Shown in pieces: positions 22,280 to 33,651 of a DNA stretch of 64,000 nucleotides. The stretch is from Henckelia pumila (Eukaryota; Streptophyta; Magnoliopsida; Lamiales; Gesneriaceae). The position numbers and the translations under genes were made by a program. The stretch covers positions 168,294,130 to 168,358,129 of the forward strand of contig NC_133122.1 of the NCBI RefSeq assembly GCF_033568475.1, given 5' to 3'. The number at the start of each line of letters is the position of its first letter. Position 1 is the stretch's first letter. The notes beneath the pieces are model-generated. The model was given only the letters and a program-made list of their open reading frames with translations, was not told the origin of the DNA and ran no database searches.

Positions 22280-23827
22280 TTACATATAGGAACCAAGTCC
22301 CATGCTTTCAGTATGATCCTTAAATTTCAATGGTGGCATGCCTTTAGTCAAAGGATCGACAATCATCAATTCAGTGCTAATGTGTTCGATAACCACTGTT
22401 TTATCTTTAACACGTTCTCTGATGGCTAAATACTTAATGTCGATGTGTTTGCTTCGACTACCACTTTTGTTATTTTTAGCCATAAAGACAGCAGCTGAAT
22501 TGTCACAATATATCTGTAATGGCCTAGATATAGAATCAAAAATTTTAAGCCCCGATATGAAACTCTTCAACCAAACACCTTGTGAGGTGGCCTCAAAACA
22601 AGATACGAACTCAGCCTCCATAGTGGAAGTAGCAGTCAATGTCTGCTTTTCACTTCTCCAAGATACAGCTCCACTAGCTACTATGAAAATATATCCTGAC
22701 GTGGATTTTCGAGAGTCAATGCAGCCAGCGTAGTCTGAATCAGAGTAGCCAATTACTTCCAAATTCTCAGTTCTTCTGAACATAAGCATATAGTCTTTGG
22801 TCCCTTGAAGGTACCTCATAAATTTCTTTGCAGCTTTCCAGTGGTCTAAACCTGGATTACTCTGATATCTTCCCAACATCCCAACAACAAATGCAATGTC
22901 AGGTCTAGTACAAACCTGAGCATACATTAAGCTTCCGACAGCAAAAGCATAAGGAATGTTTTTCATTTGTTCCCGTTCAAGATCATTCTTTGGGCATTGG
23001 TTCAAATTGAACGTGTCACCTTTTACAATGGGAGCTACACTTGGTGAACAATCTTTCATCTGATATCTCTCTAAAACCTTGTTGATATAGGTTTCTTGAG
23101 ACAAACCTAGAATTTCTCGAATTCTGTCTCTATGTATCTTAATGCCAATTACATAAGATGCATCACCCATATCCTTCATATCAAAGTTTTTAGAGAGGAA
23201 TTGTTTCACATCATACAGCAAACCCATATCATTGGTTGCAAGCAATATATCATCCACATATAGAATAATTAAACAAATATTACTCCCACTGACTTTCTGG
23301 TATATACAATTATCCATGATGTTCTCGACGAATCCATATGAAGAGATAACATCATGAAATTTTAAATACCATTGGCGAGAAGCTTGTTTCATTCCATATA
23401 TAGATTTCTTTAATTTGCATACCAATTGTTCACCATCACTAGAGAAAAATCCTACAGGTTGTTTCATATAAACCTCTTCCTCTAGATTTCCATTGAGAAA
23501 TGTTGTTTTCACATCCATTTGTTTTAATTCCAATTCAAAGTATGCAACTAATGCTAGAATTATACGGAGAGAATCTTTCTTAGAAACAGGAGAAAAGGTC
23601 TCCTTGTAATCGATTCCTTCCCTTTGATTGAATCCTTTGGCGACGAGTCTTGCTTTATATCTTTCAATGTTTTCCAATGAGTCTTTCTTTGTTTTGAAGG
23701 CCCATTTACATCCAATGGCTTTTACACATTCAGGCAACTGAACAAGATCCCAGACTCCATTAAATGCCATAGAATTCATCTCTTCTTTCATATCATCATA
23801 CCATAATTTTGACTCGTTACAACTCAT
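22280..23827 (-). pseudogene. Copia reverse transcriptase-RNase H
   Basis: An open frame of 515 codons starting MSCNESKLWYDDMKEEMNSM. It carries the copia RT signature (CKWAFKTK; FNQREGIDYKETFSPV; MDVKTTFLNGNLEEEVYMKQP; catalytic YVDD in LIILYVDDILLATN) and RNase H with the ARPDIAF-like TRPDIAF, YSDSDYAGC and CDNSAAVFMAKN blocks, ending with the HIDIKYLAIRE segment. This is the complete C-terminal half of a TNT1-94-like polyprotein. It overlaps the integrase frame by four bases where a single polyprotein frame is expected, so a one-base frameshift separates them. The RT itself looks intact, but it cannot be translated from the polyprotein start. Confidence 0.9.
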
Positions 23828-25209
23828 GGCTTTGAAAATGTTTCAGGATCATTTTTGGCTCCGATGTTAAAATCCGATTCTTGTAGATACACAATATAAT
23901 CACTAGATATCACTGACCTTCTTATTCTAGTAGATCTCCTTAGGTTGTTATTTTGAGTAACTGGTTGATCAACAATTTCTTGTTGATCCTCATTAACAAC
24001 TTGATGTATTGGAATATCATCAGTGATTTGTGGAACTTCAGTGCTCGGTTGTCTAACACCCGTTTTTGCTTGATGGGTGTGAACAACAATCAATCTATCA
24101 CCTGAATATGAGGGTTGTACATTAATGTGATCTTCTTTACAAAATGATTCATTAAAGTGATCACTCACACTATTCAAGTCATTTTCAAGAAACTTTGCAT
24201 TTCTTGATTCTACAATTCTAGTGCTATGAGATGGACAATAAAATCTGTACCCTTTGGATTTTTTGGCATATTCATTGAAATATCCACTTATAGTTCTGGG
24301 GTCCAGCTTCTTTTCTTGTGGGTTGTAAACTCTTATTTCAGAAGGACAACCCCAAATGCGTATATGTCGCAAACTCGGTTTCCAACCTTTAAACAATTCA
24401 AATGGCGTTTTTGGAACAGCCTTTGTTGGAACACGGTTTAATATATACACAGTTGTCTTAGGAGCTTCGGTCCACAAGGATTTAGGAAGTTTGGAGCTAC
24501 TAAACATGCTCCGCACCATGTCCAATAATGTTCGGTTTCTCCTTTCCGCTACGCCATTTTGGTCTGGAGAACCAGGCATAGTATATTGGGAAACAATCCC
24601 ATGTTCTTGGAGAAACTTTGCAAACGGACCAGGTGCTTGTCCATTCTCGGTGTATCTACCATAATATTCTCCACCTCTATCAGTCCTCACAATCTTAATA
24701 TGTTTTTCACATTGCTTCTCCACTTCGGCCTTGAAAACCTTAAAGTCATCCAAAGCTTCGTTTTTGTGATGAAGCAAGTAAATATACATGTATCGTGAGT
24801 AATCATCAATGAAAGAGATGAAATATTTCGGATTTTGCATGTCCATGTCTGGACAACATATATCTGAATGTATGATTTCTAATATGTCTGTACTCCTCTT
24901 GGCACCCTTTTTAGACTTGTTAGTCTGCTTTCCTTTAATGCAGTCCACATAAGTTTCAAAATCAGCAAAATCTAAAGTACTAAGTACTCCATCTTTTACT
25001 AATCTTTTTATTCTTTCAATGGAGATATGTCCCAATCTCCGATGCCACAATATAGAGGAATCTTCATTTATAACACATATTTTAATACCTCTCTGAACAT
25101 GCATAGAGGTATTTGTATTATTTTGTAAAGAAAGAGAGAAAAGACCATCAATAATTGTACCATTTCCAACAAGATTGGATTTATAAAATAAATTTATTGA
25201 GTTATTCAA
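23824..25209 (-). pseudogene. Copia integrase
   Basis: A frame of 461 codons. The zinc-binding HHCC region is visible (WHRRLGHISIERIKRL, then VDCIKGKQTN with one of the expected cysteine pair changed to Val-Asp-Cys). The DDE core follows (IHSDICCPDM; FIDDYSRYMYIYLL; QNGVAERRNRTLLDMVRSM), then the copia-specific WTEAPKTTVYILNRVPTKAV block and the acidic linker to RT. Integrase inserts the cDNA copy into the host genome. The frame ends at a premature TGA next to the RT frame and starts after a frameshift at about 25210-25253. Confidence 0.85.
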
Positions 25210-25253
25210 AAACTAAAAGGAATAACCAAATGGTACAAGTCTTGAAACAGAAA

Positions 25254-25847
25254 TTAAATTCCTAGAGAAACCAGGAACATAAATGTCTTTTCTAATTTCA
25301 AAATATAACCACTATCCAAAACTAGGCAGCAAGTCCCAATAGCCTCAACAAGCGAAGACATCTTGTTTCCTGAATAGATGTTCCGCTCATTTCCCAGAGG
25401 TATCCTTAGGTTTTGCATACCCTGCAAGGTATTTGTAACATGGATTGTAGAACCAGAATCAATCCACCAAGTGTTATAAATCATATCAACCATATTAGAT
25501 TCATAACAGACAAATGAGATTGGAATACCTTTAGTCTCAAGCCATTTCTGGAATTTAGAGCAATCCTTCCTCATGTGCTCTTTCTTTTTACAAAAGAAAC
25601 ACTTGGATTCCTTTTTAATTCCTCTTTGGGGTGGTATTTTACCTTTCCCTTTCTTATTGGCCTGGTTTTGATTCTTTCCTTTTGTCGTTAGTAGTGCACT
25701 CTCACCCGATTCCATTAACAACCTCATTTCTTCTTGAACACACATGGTCATAAGTTCATTAATTGACCATTTATCTTTATGTGTGTTATAAGAAATTTTA
25801 AAAGGACCGTATTGTTGTGGAAGGGTATTCAGAATGTAATGCACCAA
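25254..25847 (-). pseudogene. Copia gag C-terminus, zinc knuckle and protease
   Basis: The 197-codon frame starts with the end of the gag domain (LNTLPQQYGPFKISYNTHKD). It continues through a basic linker and a CCHC knuckle, CFFCKKKEHMRKDC. The aspartic protease active site is WWIDSGSTIHVTN (D-S-G). The gag domain is split between this frame and the one at 25829-26305 by a frameshift. The frame closes before integrase at another shift. Confidence 0.85.
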
Positions 25848-26305
25848 AAAGTTATATCCACCTCAAGTATTTTCAGTCGAGCTGCTATATCCCGCATTTT
25901 CATGATGTGCTCGCGCACACTTCTCACATTGGTGAGCCTTAATGAAGAGAATTCCATAAATAGGGTGCTGGCAAGTGCCTTATCTGAAGACTGAAATTGT
26001 TCATCAATAGCCTTCAGTAATTCTTTGACATTATTATGCTGATCGACAGAACCATGCATACCAGCAGAGATCTTGGTCTTTATGAACATTACGCAGAGTC
26101 TATTAGATCGCTCCCACTTTTCATAAAGATCAACATCATCTGAAATGCTATTTTCAGTAATAGCAGGTGATTCGTCTTTCCGAATAGCATAATCAATATC
26201 CATCCACCATAATTGAAGAAGAATTCTTTCTTTCCATATTTTATAATTATCGCCCTTTAGACTGGGAATATCACATTTCATATCAGAAAAACTCGCAGGT
26301 TGCAT
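25829..26305 (-). pseudogene. Copia gag N-terminus
   Basis: ATG at 26305 opens 158 codons with the UBN2-type gag domain of copia elements (SLKGDNYKIWKERILLQLWW; DKALASTLFMEFSSLRLTNV; VREHIMKMRDIAARLKILEV). It ends just after a frameshift near 25847, where the downstream frame continues the same domain. This start is chosen because it follows the long leader and matches the family's MxxxFS.M..IP.L.G.NY layout. Confidence 0.85.
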
Positions 26306-27673
26306 AACTGCATAAAAATATATATGCTTATTAACTTAAAAATTTTGTGGTAAATTTCATGTTTAAAAAACATGTCATAAAAATCTAGTGTCATAACTTG
26401 CCTGTGGGCTAAACTTTTAATTCAATAAGATTTTTCTGTAACTTTATAATAAAACTATAAAAAATAATTTTCCTTAACTCCTGTGGGTAAATTAAGAAAA
26501 ATATAATTTTGATATTTTATTCTAATTAATCACATAAATATAATAAATATCCATGTGGGGTAAAATTCATCATATTTATGCAATTAATTACAATTTATGT
26601 CCATTATGTGATCCAAATCAACTTAATGCATAATTTTGCATAATTAAGGGTGCTGAGGCTAAATCTTAATTATTTAAAATTATACGGTTCACCGGACAAA
26701 AATTTTTGGTTTCACTTAATGTTTTATAATAATAATTACTTAGTAACATAATCGACACTTTCTAAGAGTGCTCTCAGTTGATAGGTAGGGCGAGGCCTCT
26801 TTAAAAACCTATCTTCTTAGATAGAGCAACGTTCATCAGGGAGACCAGTCGCAAGTCAAGGCAGTTTAAACCGGTTTGTGAAGAACTCCCTTAGATCATG
26901 TTTTATAATGTTACTTCATAATTATTATTCAACTCCATAATGTGAATTTTTATGCCAAAAAATTTTTCATCAAAAATTTTATTCACATTTTTAACATGAA
27001 TTGTTCATATAAATTATAAGTATCTTACTAATAATTTAATATGAACATAATGTGAATATTGAGATGACAAAATATTTTTCAATATAATTGCATTTAAAAT
27101 CAAGAATATAAATGCCAAACATAATGTTGAATTTGCATGTTACTCAAAAAATAATCACAATATTTGAGATAATATATATCATGCAAATTTAACTTCTAAA
27201 CACGTATTGGAAAAGTCAAAACTTGAAAATGAGAGAAATTTCCCAAATTATTAAACTTTAAATTTGAAAATTATTTTCAAATAAAATCAACCGAAATATA
27301 TAATTCAATTGACAACCAATCTTCTTAATTCATTTGGCAGAATTCACGTGCATAGTCTTGACTTTTATCAATTCACATTCAATGAACATCATTAAATATG
27401 TTTCCTGCTCGTAGCTTGAATTCATTATTAAAACAGGGATAGCTTCATCTTCTTCTCTTCAGAATATTTTCAGAAAGCTTCTTTATCTCCGAGAAATTCG
27501 AACAGAAATTTCAAAAATTTTAATCAAAAATTTCTTTCCACTTTTGATTCTCGATACATGCAAGCTACCAAAAATTTTGCATATCAAAATTTGAAAATCA
27601 AAACAAAGTTTTACGTTATGTAGGTTTGAGATCCAGCAAAATCAAAAACAAATATTCAAGGCAGAGGTATCAT
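26306..27673 (-). other. Copia leader, no gene
   Basis: 1.37 kb of AT-rich DNA between the primer site and the gag start, with no ORF over 60 codons. A near-palindromic cluster around 26740-26880 (ACTTTCTAAGAGTGC ... CTTCTTAGATAGAGC) could fold in the RNA. The length suggests it may serve RNA packaging or translation control, but this is inference. Confidence 0.5.
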
Positions 27674-27686
27674 GGCTCTGATACCA
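27674..27686 (-). promoter_or_regulatory. Primer binding site of the copia element
   Basis: The minus strand reads TGGTATCAGAGCC two bases inside the 5' LTR, the initiator tRNA-Met complement. Confidence 0.9.
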
Positions 27687-27688
27687 AA

Positions 27689-29984
27689 TGTTAGAGTTTT
27701 CTCAATTATCATGTTTATACAATATATGAACATGATAAATAATATGCGGAAGCAAGATCGAGCGTTACCTCCAGCCATCGAATAATTTGTAAGTGTGCTG
27801 CTTTCCTCTCCAGTTGAAACCTTCTAAACACTCCAACTCTCTCGCAGATGGTGTATTTGTGTTGTTATGAGTTGTGTATTTAGGGACCTCAAGAGCCTCG
27901 ATATTTATAGGCAAATTCTCATACCATCAATGAGTTCGGGAGCACGAGATTCAAACTAAGTTTGCGTTGCGTGTCTCACTTTTCTGAATGTGAGACGTCA
28001 TATGTTGGAAAACGGTGTTCAGATCAATTGGAATTGATACCCGGTGCAGCGGAAGTTTAAAAATTTATTTTTATTAATATGGAACGATTCCATATTTGGG
28101 TATCAAAACTTTACGATTAAATTTGTGTAAGTAAAACAAATAATCACTATTAAATATTTTACCTTAAAATCTCGAAGCGAGATTATGGACACCAACAGAA
28201 TTTAATCTTCTCTTGTTGTATATCCCAGGAACTGATGAACGAACATTTATTCAATCAGGTCCACGAATAGAAAACAAAACCCTCTGATTGACTGCACTAG
28301 AAATCAATCAGAAGTTTGCGTAGAGAATAAACAGATATGATCTGTTAATTCAGATTGTAATTTTTCATAAAAATCACAAGCCAAATTTTCTCCGAAAGGG
28401 ACAGAGGATTTCGAAATTCCTCTTGAATAATCTAGACTGATTTTCGAAAATTCAAGACTGAAAATCACACACAATTTTTGAACACTGCAGTCCTATTTAT
28501 AGATAATTTCTAGACTGGATTAAGTTATAATTATATCAGGAATCTAACTCCTTAAAGCCCACAATCCATAACTTAAGCCCAACAAGCCAAGCCTGTTGTT
28601 ATAGAAACTAATATAAAATTCATCGTGACTCCGATTGATAAACTGATTTTACCAATGTGCACAGAAACCATTTCTGCATCTTTTAAAGTCAAGATAATTT
28701 TTACGAATCCGAATGCAGTGATTTCCAAAAATGCCCATCCCTATGTCATTTTAGAAAATCCCACTCCCTTTAGTTAAGAAGTCCAACTTCTCTTTCATTA
28801 AATTTAACTCTTTAAATTTAACTATCTCTACGGGGTTTTAGTAATTCATTACTTGTGTAACCCTCAATGGTTCAGGAATACAGCTAGCCGTGGGCTCACA
28901 ACTCCTTGTGACTCGAAACAACAATTTCCGACTTACCCATCGAATCATGGTAAGAGCGCCTAGCAACATCGCCCCATGATTCCCTAGGTATTACTGATAG
29001 TGCCTGCAAGAACCAGTAGATTTTGGTTAGCGTACAGTACGGTCCCTTCATCCATATATCCCGATCGAATCAACAACTATTGGTGCATCGAGAGTCGTTC
29101 GAGATTCGATAACTATGCATAACATCTTGGAGATCTATTAGTGACATCGCATGTGTTACTAGGATAATCCATTAACCTAAAACACATCATGTACTCTGGC
29201 CAGATATTCGTCACACTAATATCTCCTCAGATCGCATAGGATATCCACACTCGCAAGTATGTGGTGAATCCTTGACAACAAAGCATCGACTCCTATATGT
29301 GTCGTAACTGTACCCAATCCCGACACCTGATGACCCCAATAGAGACGGTAAACGAGTCAAAGTACAGTACTAGCATATAGAGTCTCAATGATGTTTCAAG
29401 TAATAAGGACTAATGGTGTACAACCAAAACCGCGGACTTTATCCACTCGATAAGTGATAACCACTTGGAAAGTTCGAATAGGGTAGTTCGATCATTCATC
29501 ATATGAATATCCATTTGCATGCTTTGAACATCTCTATGTTCCATACCAATGAAACGTGGTACTTGGCATCGCAAATGCTAGTCTCAATCTCGAGCAATCC
29601 TTATCCTTATTTGCGGACCGCTCAATTGAATAGGAACAGTTTAGAATATACAGTGACTATAAGATGTGTTTCATGATAGCCATCCCCATGTGCTACCACA
29701 TCTTACATACACTATAGTATATTCAAGGTCTTTATCAAAACAACAATAGTATATCATAATATAACAATATGAAGAAAGATAAAGTCAATGCCATTATAAA
29801 AGTGTAAATTATATTAAACAAAAGATTGTTTTACATAGAGTCATAAAAGCCCTTAGCCACAAGTTGGCTAACCGGGCACCCACTCTTTCACCATATGCAT
29901 AGTGTTCAAGTATGGCGGCATCGGTCGTCACTGCTTCCGTCATCGTATATATCTCGTTTTAATTATGTGCCATATTTTCTTACA
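27689..29984 (-). repeat. 5' LTR of the copia element, split by a solo LTR
   Basis: The LTR sequence is in two pieces, 27689-28002 and 29896-29984. Together they give 403 bp, exactly the length of the 3' LTR. The interruption is the solo LTR 28003-29890 plus one 5-bp target duplication copy. Confidence 0.9.
28003..29890 (-). mobile_element. Solo LTR (1888 bp) nested in the copia 5' LTR
   Basis: It starts TGTTGGAAAACGG and ends CTCTTTCA, flanked by TCATA (27998-28002) and CCATA (29891-29895). The intact 3' LTR of the host element has CCATA at this site, so the left copy has one C-to-T change at a CpG. A TATA-like CTATAAATAGG on the minus strand lies near 28492-28502. There is no primer site, ORF or second LTR inside. 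The GTGCAGCGGAAG wording near its start is common in long copia LTRs. It most likely formed by recombination between the two LTRs of a full element. Confidence 0.8.
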
Positions 29985-29989
29985 GCACA

Positions 29990-30591
29990 TACAAACAACA
30001 TTTGGAAAAACAGAACATCAACCGTACTTTTTCCAGCAAAAAGGACAAGAAGAATACCATTCATTTTTATTTTAGTCATGAATATGCTTATTTATTGTTT
30101 GTCAATAGCTTTTATATAATATATAAGATGCAATAATGTTTGTCATGCATCCAAACTTTAAATACCATCAATCAATGCATGCTTTGAGCTTCTAACCGTA
30201 ATCCTAGCTGTTTACGTTTTATTCAAACTGGTTACCCAATAGACATCAAGGTGCAAGCTTAGATCTTTAGATATTATCTCGAATATACATTTCAGGTCTC
30301 TATCTTACATGGGAGGGAATGCTTAAATTATAAAACTATCGTTGGTTCCTCACAACTGCAATGTATGATTTAGATTGAATGAAAAAGCATATACAGATAA
30401 CGGACCTGGTAAAATGAGTAGATATGATCCAAAACTTGCAGACATGTAAAACCTTTATTGCTGAAGAATGTTCTTGAACGTGGTCACATCTCCAAAAATC
30501 GGTCGACGGAGAACAGTATAGTAAGGAAATGGCTTTTGAATATCAACTCAGATTTTTTACTGCAATTTCCAAGCAATCAAATTTCAAGAAC
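29990..30591. other. Intergenic sequence; 3' flank of the gene at 30592
   Basis: AT-rich with no ORF of note. Before the copia insertion it was contiguous with the DNA left of 21610. It may contain the 3' UTR of the minus-strand gene ending at 30592. Confidence 0.35.
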
Positions 30592-30963
30592 TCAAGACGT
30601 AGAATAATAAAAAGACAAGTTCAGAACATCAGATGAACTTTCTGTAAGAGGTCTTGATAAGTTCACAAATAAAGTATCTGATTCTTTTCCATCTGGCTTC
30701 GCATCAAACAATGCTGATCCCTGATCTTCAATGACATCGACACTTAAAGAGTCTGTATAGATGCAAGCTTCTGATGTTGGCTCAAAAATTGACCAACTTA
30801 TGGAATCCAAAATCATTCTCGGCGTTATTGGACATATTGGAGTTTGGCACGTCTGAAATTGCAATAAAATAAAGCATGCCATCAAATCCGAGAGCAAAAG
30901 ACTGAAAAAAATATTTGAATGAACAAATATACCTGCTGTAAGACTCGGTTCTCAACTCGAATA
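30592..30963 (-). CDS. Last two exons of an unidentified host gene (5' part absent)
   Basis: On the minus strand a 31-nt exon (30963-30933) is preceded by TTCTTTATTTAG and followed by the donor CAG|GTATAT. An 80-nt intron ends TTGCAATTTCAG, and the terminal exon (30852-30592) then runs 87 codons to TGA. The joined frame reads ...VENRVLQQ then TCQTPICPITPRMILDSISW, ending VLNLSFYYSTS. I do not recognise the family; the first part looks coiled-coil-like and the rest is acidic and Ser-rich. Upstream exons should lie above 30963, but that side is occupied by retrotransposon DNA, so the gene is probably disrupted or has a very large intron. Splice sites are convincing; function is unknown. Confidence 0.45.
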
Positions 30964-30969
30964 CTAAAT

Positions 30970-31983
30970 AAAGAAATCCAGAATAAAATAATAAAATTAA
31001 TTCAACACATCTGGCGACGCAAGATCGTACATTTGGCGACGCAAAATCACGTTGCGAAATGAATAATTTTTTTTTTTTTAAAAAAAAACTAGCGCGTTTG
31101 CGCTAGAAACTAGCGCAGAATGCGCTACTCACTAGCGCAAACGTGCTAGTGAGGGATTTTCAAGGGGCGCGCATATGCGCCCCTCCCTAGCGCATATGCG
31201 CTAGGGATTCTTCAAAAAAATTCCAAAACTCGGCCACTTTGCGCCTTTGCGGGGAAAAATAGGCGCATCTGCGGCCTCTCATTTATCAAATCTCTGTAAA
31301 ATCACGCATATGCTCAAAAATCAAACGCATCTGCTCAAATAAAATTTCCAGTCGGATCTCAAATCTCGAAAATAATCGACAACTCCAAAAATTCCAGAAA
31401 TCTAAAAATCTCAAAATAGTCGATAACATACAATCAAAAGGAGTTTACAAATATTAAAAACGAGATTCTAATACATCGTTTTAACTAAAATATAAAATCA
31501 AGTTTTACAAATCACACTCGATAAAACTCCAACATAAAATCCTGAAATCAACTTCTACAACAAGATCAAACTAGCCAAGCTTTTTCTGACTCGATCCTGC
31601 CCCACCTGTTGCCAAGTACACATAAAAAACAAGACAACATCCGGATATTCCGGTGAGAATAATATTCCCAGTAAAAGTAACATAACATGCAATATCAGAT
31701 AATATATCAATTTCATAATATATAAAACAACATATTAAAAAATGAATAGAATGAAATGCATGTCTTTCAAATCATGATTATCTAAGTCGGATAATCAATT
31801 CGTTTCGTAATTTCTTCGTTTCGTCGGTTGGGATCCCGAGGCCAAGATATCACAACAACTCACCTACTCTCCCATTCGAGGTGGAAGATTGTATATTTCG
31901 ATCCTATAGACTTTGGAGCAACTATAAGGAGCATTCTAGCTCTTGAAAAAACTCGAAATCCAAGGCCACTCGATTATAGTTAC
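30970..31983 (-). repeat. Gypsy B 3' LTR, far segment (R-U5 side), with GC-rich palindromes
   Basis: No gene. The segment holds LTR-like wording (CTCGATCCTGCCCCACCTGTTGCC near 31595; CCGGATATTCCGG near 31642) and a patch of GC-rich palindromes at 31080-31270 such as TAGCGCATATGCGCTA. It is separated from the other parts of this LTR (43703-43767 and 54240-54859) by the two Athila elements. The exact left border is not resolved; an inverted pair CATTTGGCGACG / CGTTGCGAAATG lies at 31031-31062. Confidence 0.5.
31979..31983. repeat. Target-site duplication GTTAC (left) of Athila-LOG copy 1
   Basis: GTTAC here and at 43703-43707 flank the two LTR ends exactly, showing a single intact insertion of copy 1. 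Confidence 0.92.
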
Positions 31984-33651
31984 TGCTACAACTTAAATTG
32001 TAATTCACCCAAGTGTAGGTTGTCTGCAAGTAATATACTCGTGAGTACGAGATCGATCCACGGAGAGGATGTTGTAAGTTTAATTTTAGCAATAATATAT
32101 TATAGATGAAAATATTATTATAAAACTTCAAATACACAAATTATAAAATTGTCAAGGTTTCAAAGGTTCATTGTTGGTTTATTTAAGATTGTTTAATAAA
32201 AATAAATAAAAGAAACTAAAATAAGAATAAACATAAAAGAACAATGAAATATTTAAACAAGTATATCATATAATATAGTTCCCACTATATTAATATCAGT
32301 CGATATTTAATACATGGTACCCATAATATATATATAAATGCATAAATATAAATTGACATAAAAGTAAATGTTAGATCAAATCACAATATTTCATTTAGAA
32401 CAACCGGCAGAGCCACGCTATCGTCAAAATAAAATATATGACTTTATGTTAGATGCGATAAAGTAAATGTTAGTTGCGGAAAAGTAAATGTTATATGCGA
32501 GAAAGTAAATGTTAGTTGCGAAAAAGTAAATGTTAGTTGCGATAAAGTAAAAGTTAGATGCGAGAAAGTAAATGTTAGTTCAAATCACAATATATTATTT
32601 AGAACAACCGACAGTGTCACGCTATCGTCTAAATAATATATATGACTTTATTATAAATAGATACATATATTTATAGTATATAATTATTGTAGTATTTATT
32701 GTATCATATTGACAACAAATCAAGGTAACCACATTCAAGGTACCAAGCATTTGATGTAAATAGATAACAACAAATCATCCAAAATTATACCTACAAATAA
32801 AGATCAATTAGTAAAAATAAAAATAGAAAAGAAAAGAATATACAAAATATAAAAAATCTTACTTGACCAACAATGAAACCTTTTCACCTTGACATAAATA
32901 GATTTAGTTTTCCATGAACATGAAACTCAAGAATAAAGATAAAAGAAATTTCATACTTGAACTTGAGAAACTTGCACACTCAAACTTTTATTCTCACACA
33001 CACAATATTTATTTTACAAATGAAGAATTCTCTACACTCTTGCACACTACAAAGCTTATACAACACATCTATTTATAGGCCAAATGAGAGCAAGAGTCCA
33101 AGGCTCATTAAATGTGAAATAGTAAAGTTGGTGGGTGCTTGTCTCCTTGAATGTCAATACCATGACCCAACTTTAATTGGCATGTTTGATGCCTTAGACC
33201 ACCGATTCAGCCTTTCTTTTCAACATAGAACACGTAGGATATTTTGTGTAGATGTGTTTGGACAACTCATTCACCCCTTTTGGATAAAATATGAAATACT
33301 TATGATATTTTTACTCCAAGCTGGTCATAGTAAAAGTAAATCTATCTCCATTTTGATGTTTGATTATTTTGATCATCTTAATGAAGTTTTTGGAATTTCT
33401 TGTCTTCTACAAAGTTGAAGATGCCTCTTTTGTGATTCTACAGGTTTTGAGATTACTCCATTATGACCTCTGTAGCTTGAGTAATTTTATTTTTACCAAA
33501 CCTGCGCAAACCGTAAAATACAATATTTTAGTAAAACATTTAAATATAAACACATAACACTAAAATAATACAACTTCATAATTTTAATTAAACTTAAAAT
33601 TTAAAACACACTTTTTAACATATAAATAATTACAAATTTTAAGTTTCATCA
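31984..33651 (-). repeat. 3' LTR of Athila-LOG copy 1
   Basis: 1668 bp, TGCTACAAC...TTTCATCA on the plus strand (TG...CA). TATA box CTATAAATAG on the minus strand at 33069-33078. Downstream in the transcribed direction lies a repeat cluster (32371-32655): about seven 20-bp units of the AGTAAATGTTAGTTGCGA type, flanked by two related 75-bp segments that contain CACGCTATCGTC. Confidence 0.95.

Larger units (their letters stand above)
21615..29984 (-). mobile_element. Complete but degenerate Ty1/copia retrotransposon
   Basis: Two 403-bp LTRs, a perfect 5-bp target duplication (GCACA), a tRNA-iMet primer site (27674-27686) and a purine-rich tract at the 3' LTR (22018-22034; CAAGTGGGAGAC on the minus strand) define the element. 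Gag, protease, integrase and RT-RNase H follow in copia order on the minus strand. Frameshifts separate the four reading frames, so it is inactive. A 1888-bp solo LTR interrupts the 5' LTR; without it and its duplication the element is 6477 bp. The leader (26306-27673) is unusually long at about 1.4 kb and lacks ORFs. Confidence 0.92.

Noticed and set aside
31828..32109. 93-codon plus-strand ORF across the left junction of Athila-LOG copy 1
   Set aside because: It spans the target site and the LTR start and has no domain; chance ORF at a junction.
32440..32580. Short regularly spaced repeats as a CRISPR-like array
   Set aside because: The units are directly adjacent with no unique spacers and lie in a plant LTR.
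32957..33418. 153-codon ORF on the strand opposite to the element in each complete Athila-LOG LTR (also 43009-43470 and 52677-53138)
   Set aside because: It is conserved only because the LTR copies are almost identical. It has no recognisable domain, is rich in low-complexity residues and overlaps U3 and the TATA box in antisense.
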